Assembly (NCBI RefSeq): GCF_005233845.1
Contig: NZ_SZQL01000008.1
Coordinates: 62,001 to 126,000 of the forward strand
From: Ilyomonas limi
GTDB lineage: Bacteria > Bacteroidota > Bacteroidia > Chitinophagales > Chitinophagaceae
DNA: 64,000 nucleotides
Reading direction: 5' to 3'
Below, one piece after another: positions 33,912 to 44,197 of the stretch. The translations under genes were made by a program, and so were the position numbers. Position 1 is the first letter of the stretch. Each line of letters starts with the position of its first letter. The notes under the pieces were generated by a model. That model was not told where the DNA came from. It searched no databases and saw only the letters and a list, made by a program, of their open reading frames with translations.

Positions 33912-36320
33912 TCACTCCGTTCTTAAACTCTTTACCGGGTTGGCAAACGCTGCTTTGATAGCACGATGCGCAACGGTTATCCAGGCTATAATAATAGAAC
34001 AAACAATGGCTATCAAAAATATGGTCGGACTCATTGAAATTCTATACGTATAGTTTTGCAGCCACTCATGCATGATGTAATAAGCGATGGGTGCAGAAAT
34101 AACAAATGCCACAATAATCAACAAAGTAAACTCTTTGGATAACAGATAAATAATACTACGGGCCGTGGCGCCAAGCACTTTACGGATGCCCACTTCTTTT
34201 GTACGCTGTACTGCCATAAAAGACACTAATCCATACAACCCAAGGCACGAAATGAAAATGGCAATGCCGGCAAAAATTTTATACAGTTTTGCAAGCTGGT
34301 CTTCCTGCTTGTAAAAATTCGCGATTGTTTCATTCAGAAAATGATATTCATACACATAATCGGGATAAGTGTTGTTCCATAAATTTTCAATAAAAGGCAA
34401 TACTGTTTTTTCGGCACCCGGTTTTATTTTTATATTAATCGTTTGATATACATCTTTCCAGGTGCTTAGCACTACCGGCGCCATTGGCTCGCGCAAAGAA
34501 TAAGAATTAAAATCGCGGGCAACACCCACAATATTGGCAACTACACGACCATCCCAAAAGTTAATTTCTTTGCCAAGCGCATCCTGCGGATCGCGGATGC
34601 CTAACTTTTTAAGTAATGTTTCATTCACCACAAATTCTCTTACTGTATCGCCGGCGCTGTATATACGGCCAGCCACCAACTGCAGGTTGTAGGTTTTGAA
34701 ATATTCAGGATCGGCCCATTTAAGATTAGCACTAAAATTGGTAGTTTTTGCAGCATGATTAAATTTAAAATCACTGCTCCAGTTATCATCCGAAGACGGA
34801 CTACCAAAGCTAAAGCTGACATTTTCAATACCCGGATTGGAGCGTAACTGGTTGCGCAGGTATTCAATTTTTGTATGATTAATACTATCACCCGGAACGG
34901 GCACATTAATAATGGCAGCTTTGCTAAACCCAAGTGATGCATTCTTGAAAAAATTCATCTGGCTCACCACAATCAGCATCCCGATGATGAGTATATGCGC
35001 AATGGCAAATTGTAAAACCACCAATGCCCTTCTTAAAGAAATACCACCTGCCATCTTTGAAGTAATCCTGCTTTTTAAAGCAGTAATAGGATTAAAACGG
35101 GATAAGATAAGGGCTGGATAAAGACCGGATAAAAGGGTTACTGCAATGGCTGTAAGTACTAAGAATAACAACAAAGCCGGATTAGTAAAAAAGCTCATGG
35201 TTATTTGCACTTCCAATAGCTTATTTAAGAAAGGTAGTGCAAGCGTAGCAATTACAACAGCTATGAGGATGGAAATGATTACTATCAATGCAGTCTCGGC
35301 TAAGAATTGTACTGCAAGCTGGTTTCGCCTGCTGCCGAGTACTTTACGTACACCTACCTCTTTAGAGCGGTTTACTGCCTGAGCCGTAGCAAGATTAATA
35401 AAGTTTACACAGGCAATAATGATCAGGAATAAGCCTATCAGCGATAATGCGTTTATCAGCGAATGGCTGAATGTGTGGTCTCTATAGTTACCAAAACGAT
35501 CATCAAAATGTATTTCTGTAAATGGCTGTGCTATATACGTATCATGTGCATATTCGGCAGGTTTATGTTTTTTGGCAAAAGATTGAAGTTGTGCATTAAA
35601 GCTATTTATAGAAAGCTGCGGCGGCAATACAACAAACGTATAAGCGCCACCAAATGTGCTTACCCAATCGTCCATATTATTTTTGATGTAGGTGTGCTGT
35701 AAAGCAGCATAAGGCACTACTATATTCAATGGAAAATCGCTGTTTGCCGGAATGTTTTTTAAGATGCCGGTAACGGTATAGAGGTCTTTATTTTCATATT
35801 TAATTGTTTTTCCAAGTGCATTCTTCCAGTTGCCAAAAAACTTTTCCGCTGTTGCCTGTGTTAATACTGCATTGTTCGGATCTTTTAAAGCTGTTTTTGC
35901 ATTACCCGCGAGAAAAGGAAAGTCCAGTATGCTAAAGAGTTCGGGCTCTGCATAATAAAAATTGTCTTCGTTTAATTTCTTCAACTGTGCGTCTCCGTTT
36001 TGAACGGTTATCTGTCCGCCGTTTTTATAAATAGAAGCCACTTGTTTTATCTGCGGGAAATCTAACCGTATGCCATTACCAACAGGAAAAGCAATGCCGT
36101 CGGAATAGTGTACTCCATCCTGATCGTGAAACGCTGTACCAACGCGGTAAATACTGCTTTTCTTTTTATGAAAGTCATCAAAGCTGTTCTCAAACTGCAC
36201 CACGAGAAATATAAGCAAACAGGCAGCAATACCAACAGCTAATCCTAAAGTATTAATCAAGGCGTAGCTCTTATTACGCACGAGATTACGATAAGCAGTT
36301 TTGAAATAATTCTTTATCAT
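33912..36320 (-). CDS. FtsX/MacB-type orphan permease, array member 9
   Basis: An 802-residue member beginning MIKNYFKTAYRNLVRNK. First motif NRSKEVGVRKVLGS at about 321-334 following IIACVNFINLATAQAV, fifth helix from SLRRALVVLQFAIAH, second motif RTKEVGIRKVLGA at about 706 preceded by LYGLVSFMAVQ, tail NPVKSLRTE. It is very close to the genes at 16765 and 10824 along its whole length. The gap to the next gene upstream is a repeat element whose end supplies AGGAGGGC eight bases before the ATG, an unusually good Shine-Dalgarno for this kind of organism. Confidence 0.93.
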   Translation of the reverse strand: MIKNYFKTAYRNLVRNKSYALINTLGLAVGIAACLLIFLVVQFENSFDDFHKKKSSIYRVGTAFHDQDGVHYSDGIAFPVGNGIRLDFPQIKQVASIYKNGGQITVQNGDAQLKKLNEDNFYYAEPELFSILDFPFLAGNAKTALKDPNNAVLTQATAEKFFGNWKNALGKTIKYENKDLYTVTGILKNIPANSDFPLNIVVPYAALQHTYIKNNMDDWVSTFGGAYTFVVLPPQLSINSFNAQLQSFAKKHKPAEYAHDTYIAQPFTEIHFDDRFGNYRDHTFSHSLINALSLIGLFLIIIACVNFINLATAQAVNRSKEVGVRKVLGSRRNQLAVQFLAETALIVIISILIAVVIATLALPFLNKLLEVQITMSFFTNPALLLFLVLTAIAVTLLSGLYPALILSRFNPITALKSRITSKMAGGISLRRALVVLQFAIAHILIIGMLIVVSQMNFFKNASLGFSKAAIINVPVPGDSINHTKIEYLRNQLRSNPGIENVSFSFGSPSSDDNWSSDFKFNHAAKTTNFSANLKWADPEYFKTYNLQLVAGRIYSAGDTVREFVVNETLLKKLGIRDPQDALGKEINFWDGRVVANIVGVARDFNSYSLREPMAPVVLSTWKDVYQTINIKIKPGAEKTVLPFIENLWNNTYPDYVYEYHFLNETIANFYKQEDQLAKLYKIFAGIAIFISCLGLYGLVSFMAVQRTKEVGIRKVLGATARSIIYLLSKEFTLLIIVAFVISAPIAYYIMHEWLQNYTYRISMSPTIFLIAIVCSIIIAWITVAHRAIKAAFANPVKSLRTE

Positions 36321-36323
36321 AAA

Positions 36324-36451
36324 AAGCCCTCCTGAGTCCTCCCTAAAGCCTGCCTGTCAGCAGACAGGGGAGGGCTTCTTAGTATGATTATAGTTTAATG
36401 TCACCCATATTTTCAAACTCCTTAAAGCCTCCCCTTCGGGGGTGGCGGGGC
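36324..36451. repeat. Second-family repeat element, copy A
   Basis: About 128 bp, from AAGCCCTCCTGAGTCCTCCC to CCCCTTCGGGGGTGGCGGGGC, filling the gap between two permease genes. It contains a 20-bp hairpin CCTGCCTGTC..GACAGG at 36349-36368. The AT-rich middle (TATGATTATAGTTTAATG) is shared with copies at 38867-39016 and 41641-41747, all in the same orientation. Confidence 0.8.
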
Positions 36452-36454
36452 TTT

Positions 36455-38863
36455 TTACTCACTTCTTAAGCTCTTCACCGGGTTAGCCATTGCTGCTTTC
36501 ACAGCCTGCAAACCAATTGTAACAAATGCAATAGCTGCGGCTGTTAATCCAGCCAGCACAAACACCCACCATTGCACATGTATCCGGTATGCAAACTCCT
36601 GCAACCATTTGTGCATAGCCAGCCATGCAATAGGAAACGCGAGTATAGCAGCAATACCCACCAGTTTTAAAAAGCTTTTAGAAAGCAGGATAACAATACT
36701 GCTAACACTTGCGCCTAATACTTTTCGGATACCAATTTCTTTTATGCGCTGTGCGGCTTCATAGGTAGTTAAGCCAAACAAACCAAGACAGGCAATCAGA
36801 ATGGTGAGCATAGAAACAATCATAAAAATCGTTTCTCTTATATGATCTTCCCGGTAAAACAAATCCCATTGCTTATCGAGAAAATGATATTCAAACAAAT
36901 GATTTTGATCTACAGTATGCAGCATATCATTCATGGCTGCCAGTGTTTTGCTTACATCTTTAGTGTTTACTCTTGCGGTGAAATAATCTATTGCCTGCAC
37001 CGGATTATTTTGATAGCCGAGTATCATAGGTGCCAGAGGCTCGCGTAAAGACTGAAAATTGAAGTCTTTTACAATGCCAATCACTCTTGCCGTAAACGGT
37101 TCATCTCCCGGCATTTCTATCAATTGTTCTTTAGGTTCTGTAATTCCGAGTTCTTTAGCAGCCGTTTCGTTTATAATTACCGTAGAAGAATCGGCAATAC
37201 TGCCCCGCAAAAAATTTCTCCCTTTTGCCAGCGAAATTTGGTAGGTTTTTAAAAACTGATCATCTACACCGAGAAAATACATATCTTCCCCTTCAACACT
37301 TTGTATCTTTTCATTCTTTACTTTGATTTTCGGAATTACTTTCCATTCCCCGGGCACTCTTGAACTAACCGTTACCTCTTTTACCTGTGCTAACTTTGAA
37401 AACTCGTTTTTAATAGTTGCTGCCTTATTCCGCACCTTTCCGCTATTGATGTCCACCACTAATAACTGCTCTTTATTAAAGCCCATATCTTTTGTATTCA
37501 CATATTGTATCTGCAGATAAACGATAGTAGTGGCTATTATCATGATAATGGACAAGGCAAACTGGAATACAACCAGGGATTTGCGTAACGAAAGGTTCCC
37601 TTTACCAATATTGATTTTACTTTTAAGCAACTGCAATGGCTTTAAACGTGCCTGAAACAATGCCGGATAGCTACCCGATAATAATGCAACCACAACTACC
37701 GCAGCAACAATGCCGAGCCAAATACGATAGTCTGTATGAAAGCCGAGCGTTAATTGTTTTTCAGTAAATGTATTAAAAAAAGGAAGCAATATTTCAACCA
37801 GCAACAATGCTAAAACAAGTGCAATTGCTGTTAATAAAAAAGCTTCTGTAAGAAATTGTTTTACCAGCATTTGCTTTGAGGCACCTGCCACTTTGCGCAC
37901 GGCAATTTCTTTTGCTCTTTTTGCAAAGCCGGCAGTAGTTAAATTCATATAGTTGATGCAGGCAATAAGCAAAATGAACAAAGCAATAACACTGAAGACA
38001 TACATATATGTAATGTTTCCTTTGTTAGCGCTGCCTTCTATATCATTCGAATAAAAATGAACCGCTTTTAATGGTTGTAAAATATAGCTGCTTTTATCGC
38101 TTGATTCCGCATTTGCATTAGCCGAAACAAGTGCATTTATTTTTGCTGCAACTTTTTTTGCATCTGCCTTATCGCTTAATAATAAATAAGTGGAGAATTC
38201 CCCGGAGGTCCAATCCGAATTGATAAAGTTTTTGAAACTTTCCCCATCAATACTTGATTCAGAAAACAACAGGTTGAATGCAATGTGCGAATTGGCAGGA
38301 AAATTTTTAAGTACGCCGGTTATTTTATAAGGCAAACTATCTCTGTCTATCTTCACCACTTTGCCTACAACATCTGTAGTGTTGAACAACTTCTGCGCTG
38401 TTTCTTCGGTAACAATTACAGCGTGCGGTTGTGTTAATGCCGTATGGCGATCACCTTGCAATAATTTAAAATCAAATACAGTAAGGAAACCCGGGTTAGC
38501 AACAGTAAAATCCTCATAAAACACATTGGTGTTCTCAGCATTACTCACATTCAATCTGCCAAAAGTGATAAAGCGTGCCGCATCTTTTATTTCCGGGAGA
38601 TCAGCTACTGCTTTTTGTGAAATCTGATAACCGGCGCCTGCCGACTTTGTTTCTTTTCCTTCCGGCGTTGTTTCATCTGCTACAACACGATAAATGTTGT
38701 TTGTATTTTTATGAAACGCATCAAAAGTAAATTCATCAAAAACATACAAAGCAATCAACAGAAAGCTCGTAAACCCAATAGTTAAACCAAATACATTGAT
38801 AAAAGAAAAAATGGCACTCTTTGTTAAACTCCGCCAGGCAGTTTTGAGATAATTTTTAAACAT
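36455..38863 (-). CDS. FtsX/MacB-type orphan permease, array member 10
   Basis: An 802-residue member beginning MFKNYLKTAWRSLTKSA. First motif KRAKEIAVRKVAGA at about 313-326 (Ala for the first Gly), following LIACINYMNLTTAGF; fifth helix from LRKSLVVFQFALSI; second motif RIKEIGIRKVLGA at about 706; tail NPVKSLRSE. TM1 reads GLTIGFTSFLLIALYV with Phe-Thr-Ser where others have ITVC or IACC. It is enclosed by two copies of the second repeat family, one right before its ATG (AGGAGGGC nine bases upstream) and one at its stop. No own promoter seen. Confidence 0.93.
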   Translation of the reverse strand: MFKNYLKTAWRSLTKSAIFSFINVFGLTIGFTSFLLIALYVFDEFTFDAFHKNTNNIYRVVADETTPEGKETKSAGAGYQISQKAVADLPEIKDAARFITFGRLNVSNAENTNVFYEDFTVANPGFLTVFDFKLLQGDRHTALTQPHAVIVTEETAQKLFNTTDVVGKVVKIDRDSLPYKITGVLKNFPANSHIAFNLLFSESSIDGESFKNFINSDWTSGEFSTYLLLSDKADAKKVAAKINALVSANANAESSDKSSYILQPLKAVHFYSNDIEGSANKGNITYMYVFSVIALFILLIACINYMNLTTAGFAKRAKEIAVRKVAGASKQMLVKQFLTEAFLLTAIALVLALLLVEILLPFFNTFTEKQLTLGFHTDYRIWLGIVAAVVVVALLSGSYPALFQARLKPLQLLKSKINIGKGNLSLRKSLVVFQFALSIIMIIATTIVYLQIQYVNTKDMGFNKEQLLVVDINSGKVRNKAATIKNEFSKLAQVKEVTVSSRVPGEWKVIPKIKVKNEKIQSVEGEDMYFLGVDDQFLKTYQISLAKGRNFLRGSIADSSTVIINETAAKELGITEPKEQLIEMPGDEPFTARVIGIVKDFNFQSLREPLAPMILGYQNNPVQAIDYFTARVNTKDVSKTLAAMNDMLHTVDQNHLFEYHFLDKQWDLFYREDHIRETIFMIVSMLTILIACLGLFGLTTYEAAQRIKEIGIRKVLGASVSSIVILLSKSFLKLVGIAAILAFPIAWLAMHKWLQEFAYRIHVQWWVFVLAGLTAAAIAFVTIGLQAVKAAMANPVKSLRSE

Positions 38864-38866
38864 AGA

Positions 38867-39016
38867 GAAGCCCTCCTACATCCTCCCTGAATCCTGCTTG
38901 TCAGCAGACAGGGGAGGTTTTTTTGTTTGATTATTATTTAAGTCGACCATATTTGTATATGTCTCAAAGCCTCCCCTTTAGGGGAGCCTGCCTGTCGGCA
39001 GACAGGGTTTGATGGG
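38867..39016. repeat. Second-family repeat element, copy B, with two nested hairpins
   Basis: Same order of blocks as 36324-36451 and same orientation, but with two insertions of the CCTG(C/T)(C/T)TGTC..GACAGG hairpin, at 38893-38912 and 38987-39006. Copy A has only the first and copy C has none, so the 20-bp hairpin looks like a separate small repeat that entered the larger one. Confidence 0.8.
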
Positions 39017-39019
39017 GCT

Positions 39020-41443
39020 TTACTCACTTCTCAAACTCTTCACCGGGTTGGATAATGCAGCTTTAATAGATTGAATACTTATTGTGAACAAAGCAATCAA
39101 AATGGCAATACAAGCTGCCATAATAAATATCCACCATGCAATATTGGTGCGGTAAGCAAAATCCTGCAACCAGTTGTGCATCGCATACCATGCAACAGGA
39201 AACGCAATAACAGCAGCCACCGCAACGAGCAACAAAAACTCTTTGGATATTAAACTTACAATGCTGCTTACACTGGCACCCAATACTTTGCGGATGCCAA
39301 TTTCTTTTACCCGCTGGGTAATGGTAAATGCCGACAAGCCAAACAAACCAAGGCAGGCAATGAAAATAGCGATACCGGCAAAGATGCTAAAGACCATTTG
39401 CTGCTGGTGTTCGGCTTTGTATAAAGTGTCAAAACGATCATCTAAGAACGTGTAATCAAAAGGTGTATCTGGTAAATAAGTTTTCCAGGTTTGTTCGATG
39501 TGTGCTATGGCAGATGGTATATTGCCGGATACTTTAATAGAGATTCGGTTATATCCATTGGGCACCGTAGAAGTAAGCAACACCAACGGTATAATTTGCT
39601 GATGCAGCGATTCAAAATTAAAGTCGTTAATTACACCAATAATTTGTCCTTTTCTGTTGCCATACATGAATGGTTTACCTATAGCATCTTCGTTAGAACG
39701 CAAACCCAGCGCACGCACCGCTGCTTCGTTGATAATAAACGAAGCGGTATCCATCCCATCGGTTTTGGAGAAATTGCTGCCGGCTACTACCCTTACTTTG
39801 TAAGCCGGTATAAAGTTTTCATCAGCCTGTACATACTTGATATCGGCTTTGGTAGGTGCCAGCGAATTGCCATTGCTGATTTGCGAACCCTGGCTATCCA
39901 ATAACCTTCCCGAAGGAATGCGGCTTGATCTTGCTACACTTACTACATTAGGATTGGCGAGTAAAGCCGCTTTGAAAGACTGAAAAGAATTATTTAACCC
40001 TGCATTATCATTTAAGGTAACAAGCTGGTCTTTGCTAAAGCCCAGCGACTTATTTTGCATATACTGCAATTGCCTGATAACAACCGCCGTACTGATGATT
40101 AAAATAATAGAAATAGCAAATTGTGTAACCACCAATACTTTCCGGAATGACAAGTTTCCTTTGCCCACTTTTAGTACACCTTTAAGCACTTTTGCCGGCT
40201 GAAAAGAAGAAAGAAAAACGGCCGGGTAGATGCCTGATAAAATACCTACAACAAATGGCACTGCAAGCAGCGGCAGTATAATAGAAGGAACAAATAAACT
40301 TTGAATAGTAAGTGACTGTCCGGAGATATTATTTAATGTTGGAAGTGCCAGCCAGGTAAGAAAGAAAGAAAACAAAGTAGCAATGGCACAAACGAGTACA
40401 GACTCACTCAAAAACTGAGCAACCAACTCTCCTTTGCCGGCACCTATTACTTTGCGCACACCAATTTCTTTGGCACGTAAAGCCGAGCGTGCGGTAGAAA
40501 GATTCATGTAATTGATACAGGCAATTAACAAAATAAACAAGGCGATAGCTGAAAAAATATATACCCGTTTTATGTCGCCGTTTTCTTCTATTTCAGAATC
40601 CTTATGTGAATATAAATGAATATCGGTCAGCTTTCTTAATGATAAAGAAGTCCATGCAGATGGTTGAAATTTATCTCCTTCGTGCGGTACATGCCGGTTT
40701 AAGAAAGCCGGAAATTGAGCTTCCAACTTTTGTGCATCATAATTTGGCGGCAACAGGAGATAATCGTAAAATGAATTGTTACCCCAATTGGTTCGCAGGT
40801 TTGCTTCGCCATAAATAGCGGAGTCTTTTAAGGTAGCAAACGACAGCATTATATCCGGATGCAGATGTGCATTGGCAGGCAAAGCTTTGTAAATGCCGGT
40901 AACCTTGCAGGTAATCTGCTGATCCAGCTTTACCATCTTGTCTATCGGGTCTTCATTTCCAAAGTACTTCTTTGCCATCTCCTCAGTAAGCATTACCGAA
41001 TAAGGCTCGCTTAAAGCAGCATTTGGATTGCCTTTTGTTACCCTTACATCAAAAATTTTGAAGAAGTTTTCATCAATAAAATAAACATTCGGCTCGTTGA
41101 ATATTTTATCCTTATACCTAAATGCTGTGGTGCCGGTTGGCAATACGCTGGTAATGGCTTTAATGTCTTTAAAATCGTTTTGCAATAATGGCCCGATGGG
41201 CGGCGCCACTGCGCCCAACTCTAATGAGAGTGCACCGGTTTCGGCGTTCTTAAAGGTGCGTTCTACGCGGTAAATGTTCTCTGCATTTTTGTTGTATTGA
41301 TCGTAACTCAGCTCGTTTACAATATACAGGCTTATCAGCAGGCAGCAGGTAATGCCAACGGTAAGTCCAAACAGGTTGATAAACGATATAAACTTATACC
41401 GGCGCATGTTGCGAATGGCAATGAGCAGATAATTTTTTATCAT
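39020..41443 (-). CDS. FtsX/MacB-type orphan permease, array member 11
   Basis: An 807-residue member beginning MIKNYLLIAIRNMRRYK. First motif LRAKEIGVRKVIGA at about 318-331 after LIACINYMNLSTARSA, fifth helix from FRKVLVVTQFAISI, second motif RVKEIGIRKVLGA at about 711, tail NPVKSLRSE. It is the first gene behind the sigma-54-like promoter at 41543-41561 (leader about 90 nt). The genes at 36455, 33912 and 33351 follow without another recognisable promoter and probably form one operon with it. Confidence 0.93.
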   Translation of the reverse strand: MIKNYLLIAIRNMRRYKFISFINLFGLTVGITCCLLISLYIVNELSYDQYNKNAENIYRVERTFKNAETGALSLELGAVAPPIGPLLQNDFKDIKAITSVLPTGTTAFRYKDKIFNEPNVYFIDENFFKIFDVRVTKGNPNAALSEPYSVMLTEEMAKKYFGNEDPIDKMVKLDQQITCKVTGIYKALPANAHLHPDIMLSFATLKDSAIYGEANLRTNWGNNSFYDYLLLPPNYDAQKLEAQFPAFLNRHVPHEGDKFQPSAWTSLSLRKLTDIHLYSHKDSEIEENGDIKRVYIFSAIALFILLIACINYMNLSTARSALRAKEIGVRKVIGAGKGELVAQFLSESVLVCAIATLFSFFLTWLALPTLNNISGQSLTIQSLFVPSIILPLLAVPFVVGILSGIYPAVFLSSFQPAKVLKGVLKVGKGNLSFRKVLVVTQFAISIILIISTAVVIRQLQYMQNKSLGFSKDQLVTLNDNAGLNNSFQSFKAALLANPNVVSVARSSRIPSGRLLDSQGSQISNGNSLAPTKADIKYVQADENFIPAYKVRVVAGSNFSKTDGMDTASFIINEAAVRALGLRSNEDAIGKPFMYGNRKGQIIGVINDFNFESLHQQIIPLVLLTSTVPNGYNRISIKVSGNIPSAIAHIEQTWKTYLPDTPFDYTFLDDRFDTLYKAEHQQQMVFSIFAGIAIFIACLGLFGLSAFTITQRVKEIGIRKVLGASVSSIVSLISKEFLLLVAVAAVIAFPVAWYAMHNWLQDFAYRTNIAWWIFIMAACIAILIALFTISIQSIKAALSNPVKSLRSE

Positions 41444-41542
41444 GTTATGTGAGTTGTAAGTTTGTGAATGGCCAATTGTGAATGGTAAATAGTTGTTTTA
41501 CATCGCTACTTTAATATTCAGTTTACAATTAACAGGATTCAG

Positions 41543-41561
41543 TTTTCAATGGATGTGCCAA
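41543..41561 (-). promoter_or_regulatory. Sigma-54-like promoter of the 39020-41443 gene
   Basis: On the - strand TTGGCAC-N5(ATCCA)-TTGAAAA; exact -24 consensus and the array's common -12 variant. Confidence 0.7.
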
Positions 41562-41608
41562 TGCTCAAAAGCTTACTGGCAAAGGCTTTCAGCCAATTAC
41601 AATAAAAA

Positions 41609-41630
41609 AGGTGTTCGATAATGAACACCT
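41609..41630 (-). promoter_or_regulatory. Palindromic activator site for the promoter at 41543
   Basis: Arms AGGTGTTC and GAACACCT with GATAAT between. One base differs from the perfect version at 19347-19374; the same GTTGTACGGTT follows. Confidence 0.7.
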
Positions 41631-41640
41631 GTTGTACGGT

Positions 41641-41747
41641 TGTGAAGCCCACCTAAATCCTACTTCAGCGGAAGCTTTTTTGATTATTATATAACATCGT
41701 TTCTATTTCTAAGCCTCTCAAGGTTTCCCTTTCAGGGTATTCAGGGG
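41641..41747. repeat. Second-family repeat element, copy C, degenerate
   Basis: GAAGCCCACCTAAATCCTAC at one end and CAGGGTATTCAGGGGTC at the other, with the shared middle TTTTTTGATTATTATATAA. It ends at the stop codon of the gene at 41750 and lacks the 20-bp hairpins. Confidence 0.65.
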
Positions 41748-41749
41748 TC

Positions 41750-44197
41750 TTACTCTGTTCGCAGGCTCTTCACCGGATTATCAACAGCAGCTTTCAGCAC
41801 CTGGAAGCCAATGGTGAGTAATGCAATAAAGAGCGATAGCAAACCTGCCGTAAGAAATATCCACCAGCTTATGTTGATGCGATACGCATAATCCTGCAGC
41901 CAGTTATTCATTACATACCAGCCTATAGGTACAGCCAGTAATAAAGAGATTAAAACAAGCTTCAGAAAATCCTGCGAGAGCAACACCATAATGCTTTGCA
42001 CCGATGCACCTAATACTTTCCGGATACCAATTTCTTTGGTGCGTTGCAATACATTATAAGCCGATAAGCCAAGCAACCCAAAGCAGGCAATCAGTATAGC
42101 CAGAAAGGCAAACGAGCCAAACACTTTTCCAAACAGCATATCGGCTTTGTATTGCTGACCAAAAGATTCGTCTAAAAAGAAATAATTAAACGGGTCTTTT
42201 GGAAAGTATTCATTCCACAATTTTCTAAGTGTTGCAATGGTTTGCTGTGAATTGGCACCGTTCCATTTTATGGAGTAAAAAGTGGATATATTTGGTGTTA
42301 GTCTCAGCACCATCGGGTCTATATTTTTTTGCAAACCCAACTGATGAAAATTTTTGGTAACACCGATTATTGTTAGGGTATCGTCCCCGCCAACAATCAC
42401 TTTTTGGTTAACTGCATCGGCAGCACTTTTAAATCCTAATAATTTAACGGCATTCTCATTAAAGATTACTGTCTTTTTATCTGTACCAAATTGGTTTGAA
42501 AAGTTTCTGCCGCTTGCCAGTTCCATTTTATAGGATGGAATAAAATCGTAATCGATACCAAGATTATATAGCGTAACGGCAGTTGATTGCGCGTCACCAT
42601 CTCTTTTCCAGCTGTTGGTCCAGTAAACTTCATCGCCCATTACACTGCTGGAGGCAGCAATGCTTTTTATACCGGGCTGCTGCAATACCGCCGTTTTAAA
42701 AGGCTGATAAACATTCTGGTACAAAGAATCAGCAATGGTTTGTGTGCCTTTTAATACCAATGTTTGGTTAATATCTGCACCAATACTTTGGTTGGTCATA
42801 TAGTTGATTTGCCGGTACACAATGATGGTTCCGGCAATCAATACCACAGAAGTTACAAACTGCACTACAATCAAACTTTTACGCAGTAATAACCCACCCG
42901 TTGTATTTTTAAAAGCACCTTTTAATACCGAAATGGGCTTAAAATGTGACAGTACAAAAGCAGGATATAAACCAGATAGAAATGTTCCGCCGAAGAATAG
43001 AATGAAAAACAACAGCCAGTAATTGCTGGTAAGCATAATGCCGGTATAAGTAGCCCTTCCGGTAAATGTATCAAAAGGGTGAAGCAGTATAAAAAAGAGG
43101 ATGAGAGAAATGCCTAAGGAGATAACATTCAGCAAAAAACTTTCGGTTAAGAACTGCCTGATTAAGGTGCTGCGCAGAGCGCCTAACACTTTACGCACCC
43201 CTACTTCCTTTGCCCGTTCCACCGATCTTGCCGTAGCCAGATTGATATAGTTGATCCATGCGATGCAGATAATAAAAATGGCGATCAGAAAAAGAAACGA
43301 CACTGCTTGCCCGTTGCCATTTACTTCTGCTTCCTGGTTGTAATTGGAATACAAATGAATATCACTCAATGGAATCAAATGCAGCTCCACACGCCGGTTG
43401 TTATCTTTATTCCATCCCTGGCTGTTGATGTATTTATCTGTAAAAGCAGGTAATTTGGCTTCTAAGCTTTTGTAATCTATACCTGGCTTTAATTGCAGGT
43501 ACACGTAGAAATCGTACCAGCCCCACGCGGTTTCACTTGCATTGGAACTATCACCCATTATACGCAGCTCTTGGCCCAGCGTTGCATACGAAACCAGATA
43601 ATTCATGATTAAATGGGAGTTAGCAGGAAAGTCTTTGTAAATGCCTGTTACCTCAAATGGCTGCACATGCGAGCCATTGCGGTTGATTAACGTCTTACCA
43701 AGCGCCTCTCCATTACCAAAATATTTCTTTGCTGTTGATTCTGAAAGAATAATTTTATCAGGTCCGTTCAAAGCAGTGTTTGGATTACCTCTTATAAAAT
43801 GCAATCCAAACATATCTATTGTTGCAGGGTCGGCATAATAACCTTTGTTTTCCGAAAACTTTTTGTCCTGCGCTTCGTTGGAAAGTAGTAACTCATCATC
43901 AATTAGCCTGCAAAATTGATCTACTTCCGGAAAGTCCCTTTTCATAGTAGGTGCAATAGCAGGATATGAAGTTGCCGACTTATACGCCAATACGCCTTTC
44001 TGATAGCTATCCAATCTTACCCGCACTACTTGCTTTGCATCAGGTTCAAACTGATCATAGCTTTTTTCATAAGAGACGTAATGAAAAATGAGCAGGCAGC
44101 AACTCATGCCTATAGCAAGCCCGGCTATATTTAGGAAAGAATAGCCTTTCCTTTTAAAGATATTACGGAATGCAATTCTTAAATAGTTCTTAAACAT
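41750..44197 (-). CDS. FtsX/MacB-type orphan permease, array member 12
   Basis: An 815-residue member beginning MFKNYLRIAFRNIFKRK. TM2 ends AWINYINLATARSV; with 57048 and 62154 it forms a subgroup that has Trp where others have Cys at this point. First motif ERAKEVGVRKVLGA at about 324-337, fifth helix from LRKSLIVVQFVTSV, second motif RTKEIGIRKVLGA at about 719, preceded by ACFGLLGLSAY. Tail NPVKSLRTE. It lies 75 bp behind the gene at 44273 and is probably the last gene of the operon that starts at 54.4 kb. Confidence 0.93.
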   Translation of the reverse strand: MFKNYLRIAFRNIFKRKGYSFLNIAGLAIGMSCCLLIFHYVSYEKSYDQFEPDAKQVVRVRLDSYQKGVLAYKSATSYPAIAPTMKRDFPEVDQFCRLIDDELLLSNEAQDKKFSENKGYYADPATIDMFGLHFIRGNPNTALNGPDKIILSESTAKKYFGNGEALGKTLINRNGSHVQPFEVTGIYKDFPANSHLIMNYLVSYATLGQELRIMGDSSNASETAWGWYDFYVYLQLKPGIDYKSLEAKLPAFTDKYINSQGWNKDNNRRVELHLIPLSDIHLYSNYNQEAEVNGNGQAVSFLFLIAIFIICIAWINYINLATARSVERAKEVGVRKVLGALRSTLIRQFLTESFLLNVISLGISLILFFILLHPFDTFTGRATYTGIMLTSNYWLLFFILFFGGTFLSGLYPAFVLSHFKPISVLKGAFKNTTGGLLLRKSLIVVQFVTSVVLIAGTIIVYRQINYMTNQSIGADINQTLVLKGTQTIADSLYQNVYQPFKTAVLQQPGIKSIAASSSVMGDEVYWTNSWKRDGDAQSTAVTLYNLGIDYDFIPSYKMELASGRNFSNQFGTDKKTVIFNENAVKLLGFKSAADAVNQKVIVGGDDTLTIIGVTKNFHQLGLQKNIDPMVLRLTPNISTFYSIKWNGANSQQTIATLRKLWNEYFPKDPFNYFFLDESFGQQYKADMLFGKVFGSFAFLAILIACFGLLGLSAYNVLQRTKEIGIRKVLGASVQSIMVLLSQDFLKLVLISLLLAVPIGWYVMNNWLQDYAYRINISWWIFLTAGLLSLFIALLTIGFQVLKAAVDNPVKSLRTE

